Positions 27,783-36,559 of a stretch of 64,000 nucleotides of DNA are shown in pieces. The stretch comes from Lachnospiraceae bacterium (GTDB taxonomy: Bacteria > Bacillota > Clostridia > Lachnospirales > Lachnospiraceae). The first letter of the stretch is position 1, and every line of letters starts with the position of its first letter. Where the stretch lies: assembly GCA_021199655.1 (NCBI GenBank), contig JAJQHQ010000095.1, positions 62,001-126,000 on the forward strand, given 5' to 3'. Position numbers and translations under genes: made by a program. Below the pieces are notes generated by a model, which made no database searches, was not told the DNA's origin, and worked only from the letters and a program-made list of their open reading frames with translations.

Positions 27783-29039
27783 ATGAGTACAGTAGCAGTG
27801 ACAGGAGGCGGCGCGGCCGGCATGATGGCTGCCGCGGCCGCCGCAGAAAACGGGAATCAGGTTCTCCTTTTTGAAAAAAATGAAAAGCTGGGGAAAAAGC
27901 TTTTTATCACCGGCAAAGGCCGGTGCAATCTTACGAATAACAGCTCTGTGGAGGAGCATTTACAGGCGGTATGTGTAAACCGCCGCTTCCTCTACAGTGC
28001 TTTTTATGGTTTTGACAGTGCGGAAACCATTCGCTTTTTTGAGGAGGAAGGTCTGGCGACAAAGACCGAGCGCGGCCAACGCGTATTTCCGGCGTCTGAC
28101 CATTCCTCTGATGTGATTGCGGCGCTGAAAAGGAGGCTGAATCAATGCGGGGTGCAGGTTTTTCTGAACACGGAAGTAAAAGATCTTTGCATCTGTGACG
28201 AAGAAACGGTGAAAGATGGTAAAAAACAAAGGTGCATATCCGGTCTTATTTTATCCTCTGGTAAAAAGATTCAGGCGGATGCGGTCATTGTCGCTACGGG
28301 CGGTCTTTCGTATCCTTCGACTGGCTCTACCGGAGACGGATACCGTTTTGCAAAGAAAGCCGGGCATCAGGTGAGCGACTGTTCTCCGTCACTGGTGCCG
28401 ATTGAGACGGAAGGAACTGATGCACAGCGTATGCAGGGGCTTTCCCTCCGCAATGTGGAGGCAGCCGTATATGACGGCAAAAAAGAACTGTACCGGGAAT
28501 TCGGTGAAATGATGTTTACTCATTTCGGCGTAACGGGGCCTCTGATCCTTACGGCAAGCTGCATGATCCAGAAACAGCTGAAAGAGCATCCGCTGACCCT
28601 GATCATTGATCTGAAGCCGGCTCTTTCGGAAGAACAGCTGGACGCAAGAATCCTGCGTGAATTTGAGGCCGCGAAAAACAAACATTTTAAAAATGTGCTC
28701 GCTACGCTGTTCCCTTCCAAAATGATACCGGTCGTCGCAAAGCGATGCGGGATTCCTGAAGAAAAGCCGGTTCATGAGATCACCCGTGAGGAACGGAAAA
28801 AGCTGATAGCGGTTACCAAACATTTTTCATTGACATTGCTCCGGCTTCGAGATTATAATGAAGCAATCATCACGCGCGGAGGCGTGTGCATAAAGGAAAT
28901 CAATCCGGCCACCATGGAGTCCAAAAAGGTAAAGGGCCTTTATTTTGCCGGAGAAGTGCTGGATGTAGACGCGGTGACAGGCGGATTCAATCTCCAGATT
29001 GCCTGGGCGACCGGCCATGCCGCCGGCGCCTCCGCCTAA
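27783..29039 (+). CDS. FAD-dependent oxidoreductase, HI0933/BaiN-like
   Basis: A 418-residue flavoprotein: dinucleotide motif VTGGGAAGMMAAAAAA at the start, LFEKNEKLGKKLFITGKGRCNLTN (quoted in part), ATGGLSYPSTGSTGDGY, and the closing GEVLDVDAVTGGFNLQIAWATGHAAG. This matches the HI0933-like family (BaiN, RdsA). Some members act in bile-acid 7-dehydroxylation in gut clostridia, but no bai genes are near, so that role should not be assumed. The stop codon is inside a strong hairpin (29028-29068). Confidence 0.88.
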   Translation: MSTVAVTGGGAAGMMAAAAAAENGNQVLLFEKNEKLGKKLFITGKGRCNLTNNSSVEEHLQAVCVNRRFLYSAFYGFDSAETIRFFEEEGLATKTERGQRVFPASDHSSDVIAALKRRLNQCGVQVFLNTEVKDLCICDEETVKDGKKQRCISGLILSSGKKIQADAVIVATGGLSYPSTGSTGDGYRFAKKAGHQVSDCSPSLVPIETEGTDAQRMQGLSLRNVEAAVYDGKKELYREFGEMMFTHFGVTGPLILTASCMIQKQLKEHPLTLIIDLKPALSEEQLDARILREFEAAKNKHFKNVLATLFPSKMIPVVAKRCGIPEEKPVHEITREERKKLIAVTKHFSLTLLRLRDYNEAIITRGGVCIKEINPATMESKKVKGLYFAGEVLDVDAVTGGFNLQIAWATGHAAGASA

Positions 29040-29102
29040 ATGCGAAGCATTTTTCTGATGGCGGAGGCAATCTGCCGCTGGTGCTGCCTGCCAGTGGCAG
29101 GC
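29028..29102. repeat. Two GC-rich hairpins at the 3' end of the flavoprotein gene
   Basis: The first hairpin has arms GCCTCCGCC and GGCGGAGGC spanning the stop codon. The second has GCCTGCCA and TGGCAGGC with a 1-nt centre. Neither is followed by a T run. The 29103-29203 stretch holds no gene. Confidence 0.6.
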
Positions 29103-29203
29103 GTTAAGCACCGACCGAAGCGGGAGCGGAGACGCAGTGAAGTGGCGTTTCCCGGTATCCATCAACGCGTAGCATAAAAAACTTTTATAACCCGGAGGAA
29201 TGT

Positions 29204-29872
29204 ATGAGCTTTAACATTGCCATTGACGGTCCTGCAGGCGCAGGCAAAAGCACGATTGCAAAGCTTGCGGCAAAGGAACTGTCTTTTATTTATGTAGATA
29301 CCGGAGCCATGTACCGCGCGATCGCGCTTGGTCTGCTCCGTAATTCGGTTGCTATAGAAAACGAGGCGGAGCTTCTTGCCGCTCTTGATCAAATTGAGGT
29401 TGGTATCCGTTATGTGGATCAGGAACAGCGCGTCTATCTGAACGGAGAGGACGTTTCGCCTCTGATCCGCACCGAGCAGGTGAGCGACATGACAAGCCGT
29501 TCTTCAGCAAAGCCGCAGGTGAGAGCTAAGCTGACAGCCTTACAGAGAGACCTTGCGGCGCGGGAAAACGTACTGATGGACGGTCGGGATATCGGCACCG
29601 AGATTCTCCCGAATGCGGATCTGAAGATTTATCTGACCGCCAGCGTTGAGACGCGCGCAAAGCGCCGCTATCTCGAACAGGCGGCAAAGGGCGGCAGTTA
29701 TACTCTTGAAGAGATTGAGGAGGATATCCGTGAGCGCGACTACCGGGATATGCACCGCGAGACCGCTCCGCTGCGTCAGGCCGATGATGCGGTGCTCATT
29801 GATTCCTCCGATATGACCATAGAGGAAGTTGTTCATGAAATTTTGAGGCTGACTTCATTACATAATCTTTAA
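29204..29872 (+). CDS. cmk: Cytidylate kinase
   Basis: Phosphorylates CMP/dCMP with ATP. The 222 residues show the P-loop IDGPAGAGKSTIAK, the CMP-binding DTGAMYRAI, LMDGRDIGTEILP, and a closing lid region with RRYLEQ and RDYRDMHRE. It heads the cmk-ispH-rpsA cluster common in Clostridia. GGAGG precedes the ATG. Confidence 0.95.
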   Translation: MSFNIAIDGPAGAGKSTIAKLAAKELSFIYVDTGAMYRAIALGLLRNSVAIENEAELLAALDQIEVGIRYVDQEQRVYLNGEDVSPLIRTEQVSDMTSRSSAKPQVRAKLTALQRDLAARENVLMDGRDIGTEILPNADLKIYLTASVETRAKRRYLEQAAKGGSYTLEEIEEDIRERDYRDMHRETAPLRQADDAVLIDSSDMTIEEVVHEILRLTSLHNL

Positions 29873-29883
29873 GCACAGGGCAA

Positions 29884-29906
29884 TCTTGAAGGTACTGAAC
29901 AGTAAC
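29884..29906. repeat. Palindromic intergenic repeat copy (half)
   Basis: TTGAAGGTACTGAACAGTAAC: the centre and right part of the repeat, with the left arm lost. It lies between cmk and ispH. Confidence 0.55.
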
Positions 29907-29937
29907 AGCACAGGCATGGAAGAAAAACGGAGGCAAA

Positions 29938-30786
29938 ATGGACGTAATCGTCGCAAAGACCGCCGGCTTCTGCTTTGGAGTCAAACGGGCGGTGGAACAG
30001 GTATATCGCCAGATTGAGGAAGGCATCCGGCCCATCTATACATTCGGCCCGATCATTCACAATGAAGAAGTGGTGCGGGAACTGGAAGAAAAAGGAGTCA
30101 TGGTCCTGAACGGCGAGGAAGAACTGTCCCGCGTGAAGGAAGGGACAGTCGTGATTCGCTCCCATGGAGTGCCCAAACGCATCTATACCATGATCGAGGA
30201 GAATGGGCTTCATATGGTGGACGCTACATGCCCCTTTGTAAAGAAGATTCATCGTATCGTAGAAGAACGCGGCCGGGCCGGACACGAGATAGTCATCATC
30301 GGAAATGACGGTCATCCGGAGGTCGAGGGCATCTGCGGATGGGCGACCGGACCGGTTACAGTCATCAGTACGGAGGAAGAAGCGGAAAATTTCCGCTCTG
30401 ACCCGGAAAAACCGCTCACAGTAGTCTCGCAGACGACATTTAATTACAAGAAATTTGATAAATTAGTTGAAATTATTTGTAAAATGCGTTATGATACCGT
30501 AGATGTCATGTGTACGATATGCAGCGCGACCGAGGAACGCCAATCGGAAGCCCGCGAGATCGCCGGCAAAGCAGACTGTATGATCGTCATTGGAGGCACC
30601 CACAGCTCGAACACGCGGAAGCTGTTCGAAATATGCAAGACAGAATGTGCAAATACTTACTATATACAAACACTGAAAGATTTGGATATTCGGCTATTGC
30701 CATCCATGGGCTGCGTAGGCATTACAGCAGGGGCGTCGACCCCAAATAATTTGATTGAGGAGGTTTCAAAACATGTCAGATCTTAG
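29938..30786 (+). CDS. ispH: 4-hydroxy-3-methylbut-2-enyl diphosphate reductase
   Basis: The last MEP-pathway enzyme, a 4Fe-4S protein making IPP and DMAPP. The 282 residues contain the three cluster cysteines (AGFCFGV at 12, VDATCPFV near 96, and GITAGAST preceded by MGC near 258) plus SHGVPK and GGTHSSNTRKL. The gene runs 14 bp into the rpsA start in another frame. In many Clostridia these two are one fused protein; here they are separate but overlapping, so translational coupling is likely. Confidence 0.94.
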   Translation: MDVIVAKTAGFCFGVKRAVEQVYRQIEEGIRPIYTFGPIIHNEEVVRELEEKGVMVLNGEEELSRVKEGTVVIRSHGVPKRIYTMIEENGLHMVDATCPFVKKIHRIVEERGRAGHEIVIIGNDGHPEVEGICGWATGPVTVISTEEEAENFRSDPEKPLTVVSQTTFNYKKFDKLVEIICKMRYDTVDVMCTICSATEERQSEAREIAGKADCMIVIGGTHSSNTRKLFEICKTECANTYYIQTLKDLDIRLLPSMGCVGITAGASTPNNLIEEVSKHVRS

Positions 30787-31912
30787 TTTTGAACAAATGC
30801 TGGATGAATCATTCAAAACAATTCATAATGGAGAGGTAGTCGAAGGGACTGTGATTGATGTCAAGGAAGACGAAATTGTCCTTAACATTGGATATAAAGC
30901 CGACGGAATCATCACCAGAAACGAATACACGAACGATTCGAACGCTGACCTTCGTGAACTTGTCCATGTGAATGACAAGATGGATGCAAAGGTTCTGAAG
31001 GTAAATGACGGGGACGGACAGGTTGTCCTGACCTACAAGCGTCTCGCTGCCGAGAAGGGCAACAAGAGACTGGAAGAAGCTTTTAACTCACAGGAAGTAC
31101 TTACGGCTCCTGTTGTTCAGGTGCTGACCGGCGGACTGAGCGTTGTTGTGGAAGAATCCAGAGTATTCATTCCGGCAAGCCTTGTGTCCGACACATATGA
31201 GAAGAATCTCGAGAAGTATAAGGGACAGGAGATCGAGTTCGTCATCACGGAGTTTAATCCGCGCAGAAGACGCATCATCGGCGACCGCAAGCAGATCCTT
31301 GTTGCGAGAAAAGCACAGATGCAGAAAGAACTCTTTGAGCGTATTCAGCCGGGCGATGTGGTGGAAGGCGTTGTAAAGAATGTGACTGATTTCGGCGCTT
31401 TCGTAGATCTTGGCGGAGCAGACGGTCTGCTTCATATCTCTGAGATGTCCTGGGGACATGTGGAGAACCCGAAGAAGGTATTCAAGGTTGGCCAGAACCT
31501 GACCGTGCTGATCAAGGATATCAACGGCAGCAAGATTGCGCTCAGCCTGAAGTTTGCGGATCAGAATCCGTGGCTGACTGCCGGTGAGAAATACGCAAAG
31601 GATACCATTGTGGAAGGCCGTGTAGCCAGAATGACCGACTTTGGTGCTTTTGTAGAGCTGGAGCCGGGTGTAGATGCACTGCTTCATGTATCTCAGATTT
31701 CCCACACACATGTGGACAAGCCGTCGGATATCCTGAAGGTTGGCCAGGTTATTGAAGCGAAGGTCGTTGATTTCAATGGCGAGGATCACAAGATCAGCCT
31801 CAGCATGAAGGCGATTGAGAACCGGACTCCTGTTCGTGACCTTGAGCCGGCTGAGGAGGAAGCTCCTGCTGAGGAAGAATTCGCTGAGGAAGCTCCTGCA
31901 GAAGAGGAATAA
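30773..31912 (+). CDS. rpsA: Ribosomal protein S1-like RNA-binding protein
   Basis: A 379-residue protein with four S1 motifs (about 15-85, 100-165, 185-255 and 270-340; repeats of VVEGxVxxVxDFGAFVDLGGxDGLLHISEMS type, quoted as a pattern). It ends in a low-complexity acidic tail of EEAPAEEE units. It is shorter than the six-domain E. coli S1 but usual for Firmicutes. AGGAGG at 30758 lies inside the ispH 3' end and sets the ATG at 30773. A terminator follows. Confidence 0.92.
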   Translation: MSDLSFEQMLDESFKTIHNGEVVEGTVIDVKEDEIVLNIGYKADGIITRNEYTNDSNADLRELVHVNDKMDAKVLKVNDGDGQVVLTYKRLAAEKGNKRLEEAFNSQEVLTAPVVQVLTGGLSVVVEESRVFIPASLVSDTYEKNLEKYKGQEIEFVITEFNPRRRRIIGDRKQILVARKAQMQKELFERIQPGDVVEGVVKNVTDFGAFVDLGGADGLLHISEMSWGHVENPKKVFKVGQNLTVLIKDINGSKIALSLKFADQNPWLTAGEKYAKDTIVEGRVARMTDFGAFVELEPGVDALLHVSQISHTHVDKPSDILKVGQVIEAKVVDFNGEDHKISLSMKAIENRTPVRDLEPAEEEAPAEEEFAEEAPAEEE

Positions 31913-31924
31913 TAATATAGATTG

Positions 31925-31957
31925 AGCGGTATGCGTGTACATGCATACCGCTTTTCT
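31925..31957 (+). terminator. Intrinsic terminator after rpsA
   Basis: Perfect 10-bp stem AGCGGTATGC with GCATACCGCT and an 8-nt loop, followed by TTTCTTT. Confidence 0.9.
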
Positions 31958-32031
31958 TTATATTTGCAGGAAATGTCTCTGGCTGGCGTCAGACGCGGCC
32001 GGCGCGGGCGGGCAGGAGCCGACAAAGAAAG

Positions 32032-33264
32032 TTATTTTAGAGATCTGAGCAGCATTTTTGTATAGAGCAGAAGCGGCTCGTCAGATTCCATTTGGCATTT
32101 TTCCGCAACTGATTCGGTATACTCGAAATAAGATGTTTTGGCCTCATAATTTTCACGCAGTGAGGGTGAAAAAGGCGGCTGCTTCAGACCGGGAGCTTCC
32201 TTTTCACTGCTTGTCATGTTTGCAGGAAGGGGCAGAAAGCGTCCTTTTTTTTCAATGAAGCAGGTTTCCGGACTTGCAGGTACACGATATTCTTTTGCAA
32301 CATAAATGGCAACGCTTTTATGAATTGCCTGTTTTTCCAGAGGAAGATAATAATAATTCCTGTAGTCCGGAAAGAAACAGCGGAGTGTTCCGCGGTAAAA
32401 AGGGACACACAACTGTCCGATGTTTTTTTCGGCAGAAAGGCGTGCGCTGCAGCTGTCGGAAATGGTGTCCGACCTTTCAAATGGCGCTGGCAGCGGCAGC
32501 TCCGTTTCAAACCGCAGGAGCAGAGCGTTGCCGTTTTCCGATTCGGCAGCAGTTACCGTTGGCCTTATTTTGCCGCTAAGAAGTGAATCATACGCTTCCA
32601 TGGCAGGAACATGAAGCATTCCCAGCAGATCGTCATGGTTATGCAAAAGCAGAAGATGTTCTTCCTCCTTGCTTTTGGACACGGTATATTTCCAGAACAG
32701 TGAGACTACCTCTTTCCCGCTCATCTGGTCTGTTCGCTCCCATCCGACGTATTTTTCCAGAAAACTCTGATTCATGTGCGGCAGGTTAAGGATTCTGCGA
32801 AGAGGGGAGTAATGACGGTAAAGATCAATAGAAACCAGCGAATCCGTTAGAACCTCCAATTCGTAAACTGCAGCTCTTTTGCGGATAAAAGGCAGGTCGA
32901 AGGTATTTCCATTGAAGTGTATCAGAGCCCGATATTTTTGGGTCAGTTCAAAAAAAGCAGACAGCAGTGCTTTTTCTTCCTGCACCATTCGTATAAAAAA
33001 CTGGTGCAGCTTCCATAGACCATCTTCATATCCAATGCAGCCAATCAGGAAAATAAAAGAAGTTTCGGCGGAAAGACCTGTGGTCTCTATATCAAAAAAT
33101 AAACAGTCTGTGAGTCCGACAGCTGTATCAGATCGCATATCTGTGTCTTTTTTGCCGATATTTGCGGGAATTCTGCACATACAGCTTGAAATGGTCTCCA
33201 GCATGGCTTTTCCTTCAATGAGCGCAACATCTTCCTGATCTAGGGTTTGTATGTTATGAATCAT
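32032..33264 (-). CDS. Ribonuclease H-like (YprB-type) exonuclease domain protein
   Basis: A 410-residue protein with a DnaQ-like fold in its first half: FFDIETTGLS (DxE motif, about 56-65), HFNGNTFDLPFI (about 114-125), and YxxxD-type motif HNHDDLLGM (about 209-217). This matches the RNase_H_2/YprB superfamily. The C-terminal half (about 235-410) is not recognised beyond 'conserved in Lachnospiraceae-type proteins', which I cannot verify here. The substrate (DNA or RNA) is unknown. It is transcribed with, and downstream of, the ApbE gene. Confidence 0.82.
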   Translation of the reverse strand: MIHNIQTLDQEDVALIEGKAMLETISSCMCRIPANIGKKDTDMRSDTAVGLTDCLFFDIETTGLSAETSFIFLIGCIGYEDGLWKLHQFFIRMVQEEKALLSAFFELTQKYRALIHFNGNTFDLPFIRKRAAVYELEVLTDSLVSIDLYRHYSPLRRILNLPHMNQSFLEKYVGWERTDQMSGKEVVSLFWKYTVSKSKEEEHLLLLHNHDDLLGMLHVPAMEAYDSLLSGKIRPTVTAAESENGNALLLRFETELPLPAPFERSDTISDSCSARLSAEKNIGQLCVPFYRGTLRCFFPDYRNYYYLPLEKQAIHKSVAIYVAKEYRVPASPETCFIEKKGRFLPLPANMTSSEKEAPGLKQPPFSPSLRENYEAKTSYFEYTESVAEKCQMESDEPLLLYTKMLLRSLK

Positions 33265-33308
33265 GAATACATTTTCCTTTCCTCTTCGGGAAACGGCTGT
33301 CCTGGAAT

Positions 33309-34430
33309 CTATTCAGGAAAGCCGCTCGTGCGGTATAAGGTTTCATCTTCGGTGATGAACAGGGCTTCAATATTTTCCAGAGATTCAATCAGTTCCATTC
33401 CGTCTTCCAACCCCAGCACAAAACATGCCGTGCTAAGAGCATCGCAGGTGGTAGAGGAGTCAGACAGAATAGTGACGCTCGTAAGGCCATTATCCACGGG
33501 ATATCCGGTAGATGGATCCAGAATGTGATGATAAATCGTGCCGTCAACTTCAAAATACCGTTCATACGTTCCGGAGGTGACGACGGATTCGTCCGTACAT
33601 TCGACTACTGCAATGATATCTGAGCTTTCCCCGAAAGGTTCCTGAATGCCGATCTTCCAGGCGCTGCCGTCAGACTTTGTTCCCACTGTCAGAACATTTC
33701 CGCCCAGATTGATGAGTGCGTGTTCGATCCCCTGTGACAGAAGATATTCCTTCAGACAGTCCGCGATATATCCTTTTGCGATACCGCCGAGATCGATCTC
33801 TGCCTCAGGATCGGAAAGCGTGACAATATTCTCATCCACAGAAACCACGGAATCATCGACGTGAGAAAGTGCTGAGGCAATCTCTTCCTCAGAAGGGATG
33901 AGAGAGTCCGCAATACTTTCCTCTGATGAGTCATCTGTTACGCCGGCAAGGAGTTCGGACTTACCGTCGATGTCCCAAAGCTCCACAAGAGGCGTGATCG
34001 TGATATCAAACGCGCCGTCTGTCAATTGCGAGTATTCCAGCGCCGTCTCGATCAGAGCGGCGGTTTCTTCGTTTACAGTGGTCGCTTCACCGGCGCTGTG
34101 ATTGATATTCCAGACATCGCTGCCTTCGATGGTGCGGCTCAGCATCTGTTCGTATTGTTCCAGAAGCTCAAAACAGCCGTCCATAGCTGCGGAATCTGTA
34201 TCGCCGTACAGCGTGATCGTGACGACCGTATCCAGAAAAAATCCGGTACTGCTCGTTTTTTCCTCCGCAGCGTTTGCCTGAAGCGCAGCTGCCGCAAAGA
34301 CGTTACCGGACAAAGCCAGCAGGAGAGCTGCCGTTACGGCTGAAGCTGCGGGCAAAAATGTTCTGATAAATGTGCCATTCTGTCGGGAACAGCCCTTTTT
34401 GAACGTACCTGAAGTATGTGAACCTGTCAT
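33309..34430 (-). CDS. apbE: FAD:protein FMN transferase (ApbE)
   Basis: Attaches FMN covalently to Thr/Ser of secreted or membrane flavoproteins (Rnf/Nqr subunits, others). The 373 residues start with a basic end and a hydrophobic signal segment (about 24-48, AAALQANA), then the ApbE fold: FFLDTVVTITLYG, DITITPLVELWD, VDLGGIAKGY-type EIDLGGIAKGYIAD, and HHILDPSTGYP near the end. An acidic loop (about 160-178, DDSSEESIADS) is longer than usual. No flavoprotein target is adjacent. Confidence 0.92.
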   Translation of the reverse strand: MTGSHTSGTFKKGCSRQNGTFIRTFLPAASAVTAALLLALSGNVFAAAALQANAAEEKTSSTGFFLDTVVTITLYGDTDSAAMDGCFELLEQYEQMLSRTIEGSDVWNINHSAGEATTVNEETAALIETALEYSQLTDGAFDITITPLVELWDIDGKSELLAGVTDDSSEESIADSLIPSEEEIASALSHVDDSVVSVDENIVTLSDPEAEIDLGGIAKGYIADCLKEYLLSQGIEHALINLGGNVLTVGTKSDGSAWKIGIQEPFGESSDIIAVVECTDESVVTSGTYERYFEVDGTIYHHILDPSTGYPVDNGLTSVTILSDSSTTCDALSTACFVLGLEDGMELIESLENIEALFITEDETLYRTSGFPE

Positions 34431-34585
34431 ATGGGGAAATATCCCTTCTACGTAATTTTTATTTTATTTCAGTTTATCACAGAATCTGTTCTGTGCACAG
34501 ACATTTTTGCAGGGAACTGTTCTTCATCTTTATGATTATTTTTACGGGAATCTTTTTTTGGATATGCTTTTTTGGCACTTTTTTA

Positions 34586-34614
34586 TTTACAAAACAGGGA
34601 GAAAAGTGTATCAT
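34586..34614 (+). promoter_or_regulatory. Sigma-A promoter for galE
   Basis: TTTACA, exactly 17 bp, then TATCAT, about 115 bp before the galE start. The rest of the 300-bp gap between the divergent apbE and galE genes holds no credible gene. Confidence 0.65.
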
Positions 34615-34729
34615 GACAGAGAATGAGATTTGAATCAGACAGGTCAGCGAATCCGGGGGTACAGCGGAAAAGCTGCAAGGTATATCAGAAAGCCGTAGGG
34701 CATGTAAGAAAAACGGAAAAGGAGAAATT

Positions 34730-35746
34730 ATGGCAGTATTGGTTACAGGCGGTGCCGGCTACATCGGCAGCCACACGTGTGTAGAACTGTTAAATAATGG
34801 CTATGAGGTTGTCGTGATGGACAATCTGTACAACTCCAATGAGAAAGCGATAGAACGCGTCGAGCAGATCACCGGCAAAAAGATCACGTTTTATCAGGCG
34901 GATATGCTGGATCGTGATGCGGTCGATGCGATATTTAAGAAGGAATCGATTGATTCGGTGATTCATTTTGCCGGATACAAAGCAGTAGGGGAATCCGTGC
35001 GCAAGCCGCTGGAATATTATCATAATAATATTACCGGTACGCTGACGCTCTGCGATGTTATGCGAAACCATGGTGTTAAGAAGATTATTTTCAGTTCCTC
35101 GGCGACTGTGTACGGCGATCCGGCTTTTGTGCCGATTACAGAAGACTGTCCGAAGGGGCAGATCACGAATCCGTATGGCCAGACCAAAGGTATGCTGGAA
35201 CAGATCCTGACGGACCTTCATGTTTCCGATCCGGAGTGGAATGTCGTTCTTTTGCGCTATTTTAACCCGATCGGTGCGCACAAGGCGGGGATTATCGGTG
35301 AAGACCCGAAAGGCATTCCGAACAATCTCGTACCTTACATCGCGCAGGTCGCGGTCGGTAAGCTGGAAAAGCTGGGCGTGTTCGGCGACGATTACGATAC
35401 GCCGGACGGTACGGGCGTTCGCGATTACATACATGTGGTCGATCTGGCAAGAGGCCATGTGAAAGCAATGAAGAAGTTTGAGGACGAGCCTGCAGTCCGT
35501 ATTTACAATCTTGGCACCGGCAACGGCTACAGTGTGCTGCAGGTGCTGCATGCGTTTGAGAAAGCCTGCGGCAAGACGCTTCCCTATGAGATCAAACCGC
35601 GCCGGGACGGTGATATTGCGACCTGCTATGCGGATCCGAAGAAAGCGAAGGAAGAACTGGGCTGGGAGGCAGAGTACGGCATTGACGAAATGTGTGAGGA
35701 TACCTGGAGATGGCAGTCCATGAATCCGAACGGGTACAATGACTGA
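34730..35746 (+). CDS. galE: UDP-glucose 4-epimerase
   Basis: Interconverts UDP-glucose and UDP-galactose. The 338 residues show the NAD Rossmann motif [12 protein letters not shown] (4-15), the catalytic Ser and YxxxK ([10 protein letters not shown] and NPYGQTKGM), and the GalE signature [19 protein letters not shown] precedes the ATG. It is a single-gene unit closed by a terminator. Confidence 0.95.
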   Translation: MAVLVTGGAGYIGSHTCVELLNNGYEVVVMDNLYNSNEKAIERVEQITGKKITFYQADMLDRDAVDAIFKKESIDSVIHFAGYKAVGESVRKPLEYYHNNITGTLTLCDVMRNHGVKKIIFSSSATVYGDPAFVPITEDCPKGQITNPYGQTKGMLEQILTDLHVSDPEWNVVLLRYFNPIGAHKAGIIGEDPKGIPNNLVPYIAQVAVGKLEKLGVFGDDYDTPDGTGVRDYIHVVDLARGHVKAMKKFEDEPAVRIYNLGTGNGYSVLQVLHAFEKACGKTLPYEIKPRRDGDIATCYADPKKAKEELGWEAEYGIDEMCEDTWRWQSMNPNGYND

Positions 35747-35758
35747 AAAAGCTTATAA

Positions 35759-35788
35759 GCAGGCATCCGGACGTTCCGGCTGCCTGTT
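35759..35788 (+). terminator. Intrinsic terminator after galE
   Basis: Stem GCAGGC-AT-CCGGA with TCCGG-CT-GCCTG (AT/CT internal mismatch) and a 3-nt loop, then TTGT. The T run is modest. Confidence 0.7.
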
Positions 35789-35848
35789 GTAAGATGCGCA
35801 CGGTAGCGCATTGAAATATAAACCATTTTTACCGAAAGGAGTAAGACA

Positions 35849-36541
35849 ATGATTTATTCACGAGAAGTAGAAGAAATGTGCCCTGTGGCGCAGGGCGTCC
35901 ATCATGGCGCCGCTCCGATTCCGGAAGAAGCGAAGTGGGTACAGGCGAAGGAGATCAAAGATATCTCCGGCTTTACGCACGGCATTGGCTGGTGCGCACC
36001 GCAGCAGGGCGCATGTAAGCTGAGTCTGAATATCAAGGACGGCGTGATTCAGGAAGCGCTTGTAGAGACCATCGGCTGCTCCGGCATGACACATTCAGCA
36101 GCTATGGCGGCGGAGATCCTTCCGGGACTTACCGTTCTCGAAGCTCTGAACACAGACCTTGTCTGTGACGCGATCAATACAGCTATGAGAGAGCTGTTCC
36201 TGCAGATCGCTTACGGCAGATCCCAGTCCGCATTCTCTGAAGACGGACTTGCGGTTGGCGCTGGCCTGGAGGATCTTGGCAAGGGCCTTCGTTCTCAGGT
36301 CGGCACGATGTACGGCACACTGAAGAAAGGTCCGCGCTATCTGGAGATGGCAGAGGGCTATGTGACCGGTATTGCTCTTGATGCAGATGATGAGATCATT
36401 GGCTATCAGTTTGTCAGCCTTGGCAAAATGACCGATTTCATCAAAAAAGGCGACGATCCGAACACCGCATGGGAGAAGGCAAAGGGTCAGTATGGCCGTG
36501 TAGCTGATGCAGTGAAGATTATCGATCCGAGAAAAGAGTAA
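35849..36541 (+). CDS. NifU-like iron-sulfur scaffold protein
   Basis: A 230-residue protein with an IscU/NifU-type domain: cysteines in GWCAPQQGACKLS and IGCSGMTHSAAMAAEI, plus a middle helix LEALNTDLVCDAINTAM. Proteins of this kind are annotated as Fe-S assembly scaffolds and are regularly paired with GGGtGRT proteins in Firmicutes, as here (19 bp apart). No SUF genes are adjacent. GAAAGGAG precedes the ATG. Confidence 0.8.
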   Translation: MIYSREVEEMCPVAQGVHHGAAPIPEEAKWVQAKEIKDISGFTHGIGWCAPQQGACKLSLNIKDGVIQEALVETIGCSGMTHSAAMAAEILPGLTVLEALNTDLVCDAINTAMRELFLQIAYGRSQSAFSEDGLAVGAGLEDLGKGLRSQVGTMYGTLKKGPRYLEMAEGYVTGIALDADDEIIGYQFVSLGKMTDFIKKGDDPNTAWEKAKGQYGRVADAVKIIDPRKE

Positions 36542-36559
36542 GCGAGGGAGGTGTGTAAA

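Noticed and set aside
27783..29039. Bile-acid 7-dehydroxylation gene (baiN)
   Set aside because: The family matches, but no other bai genes are present and the family is broad.
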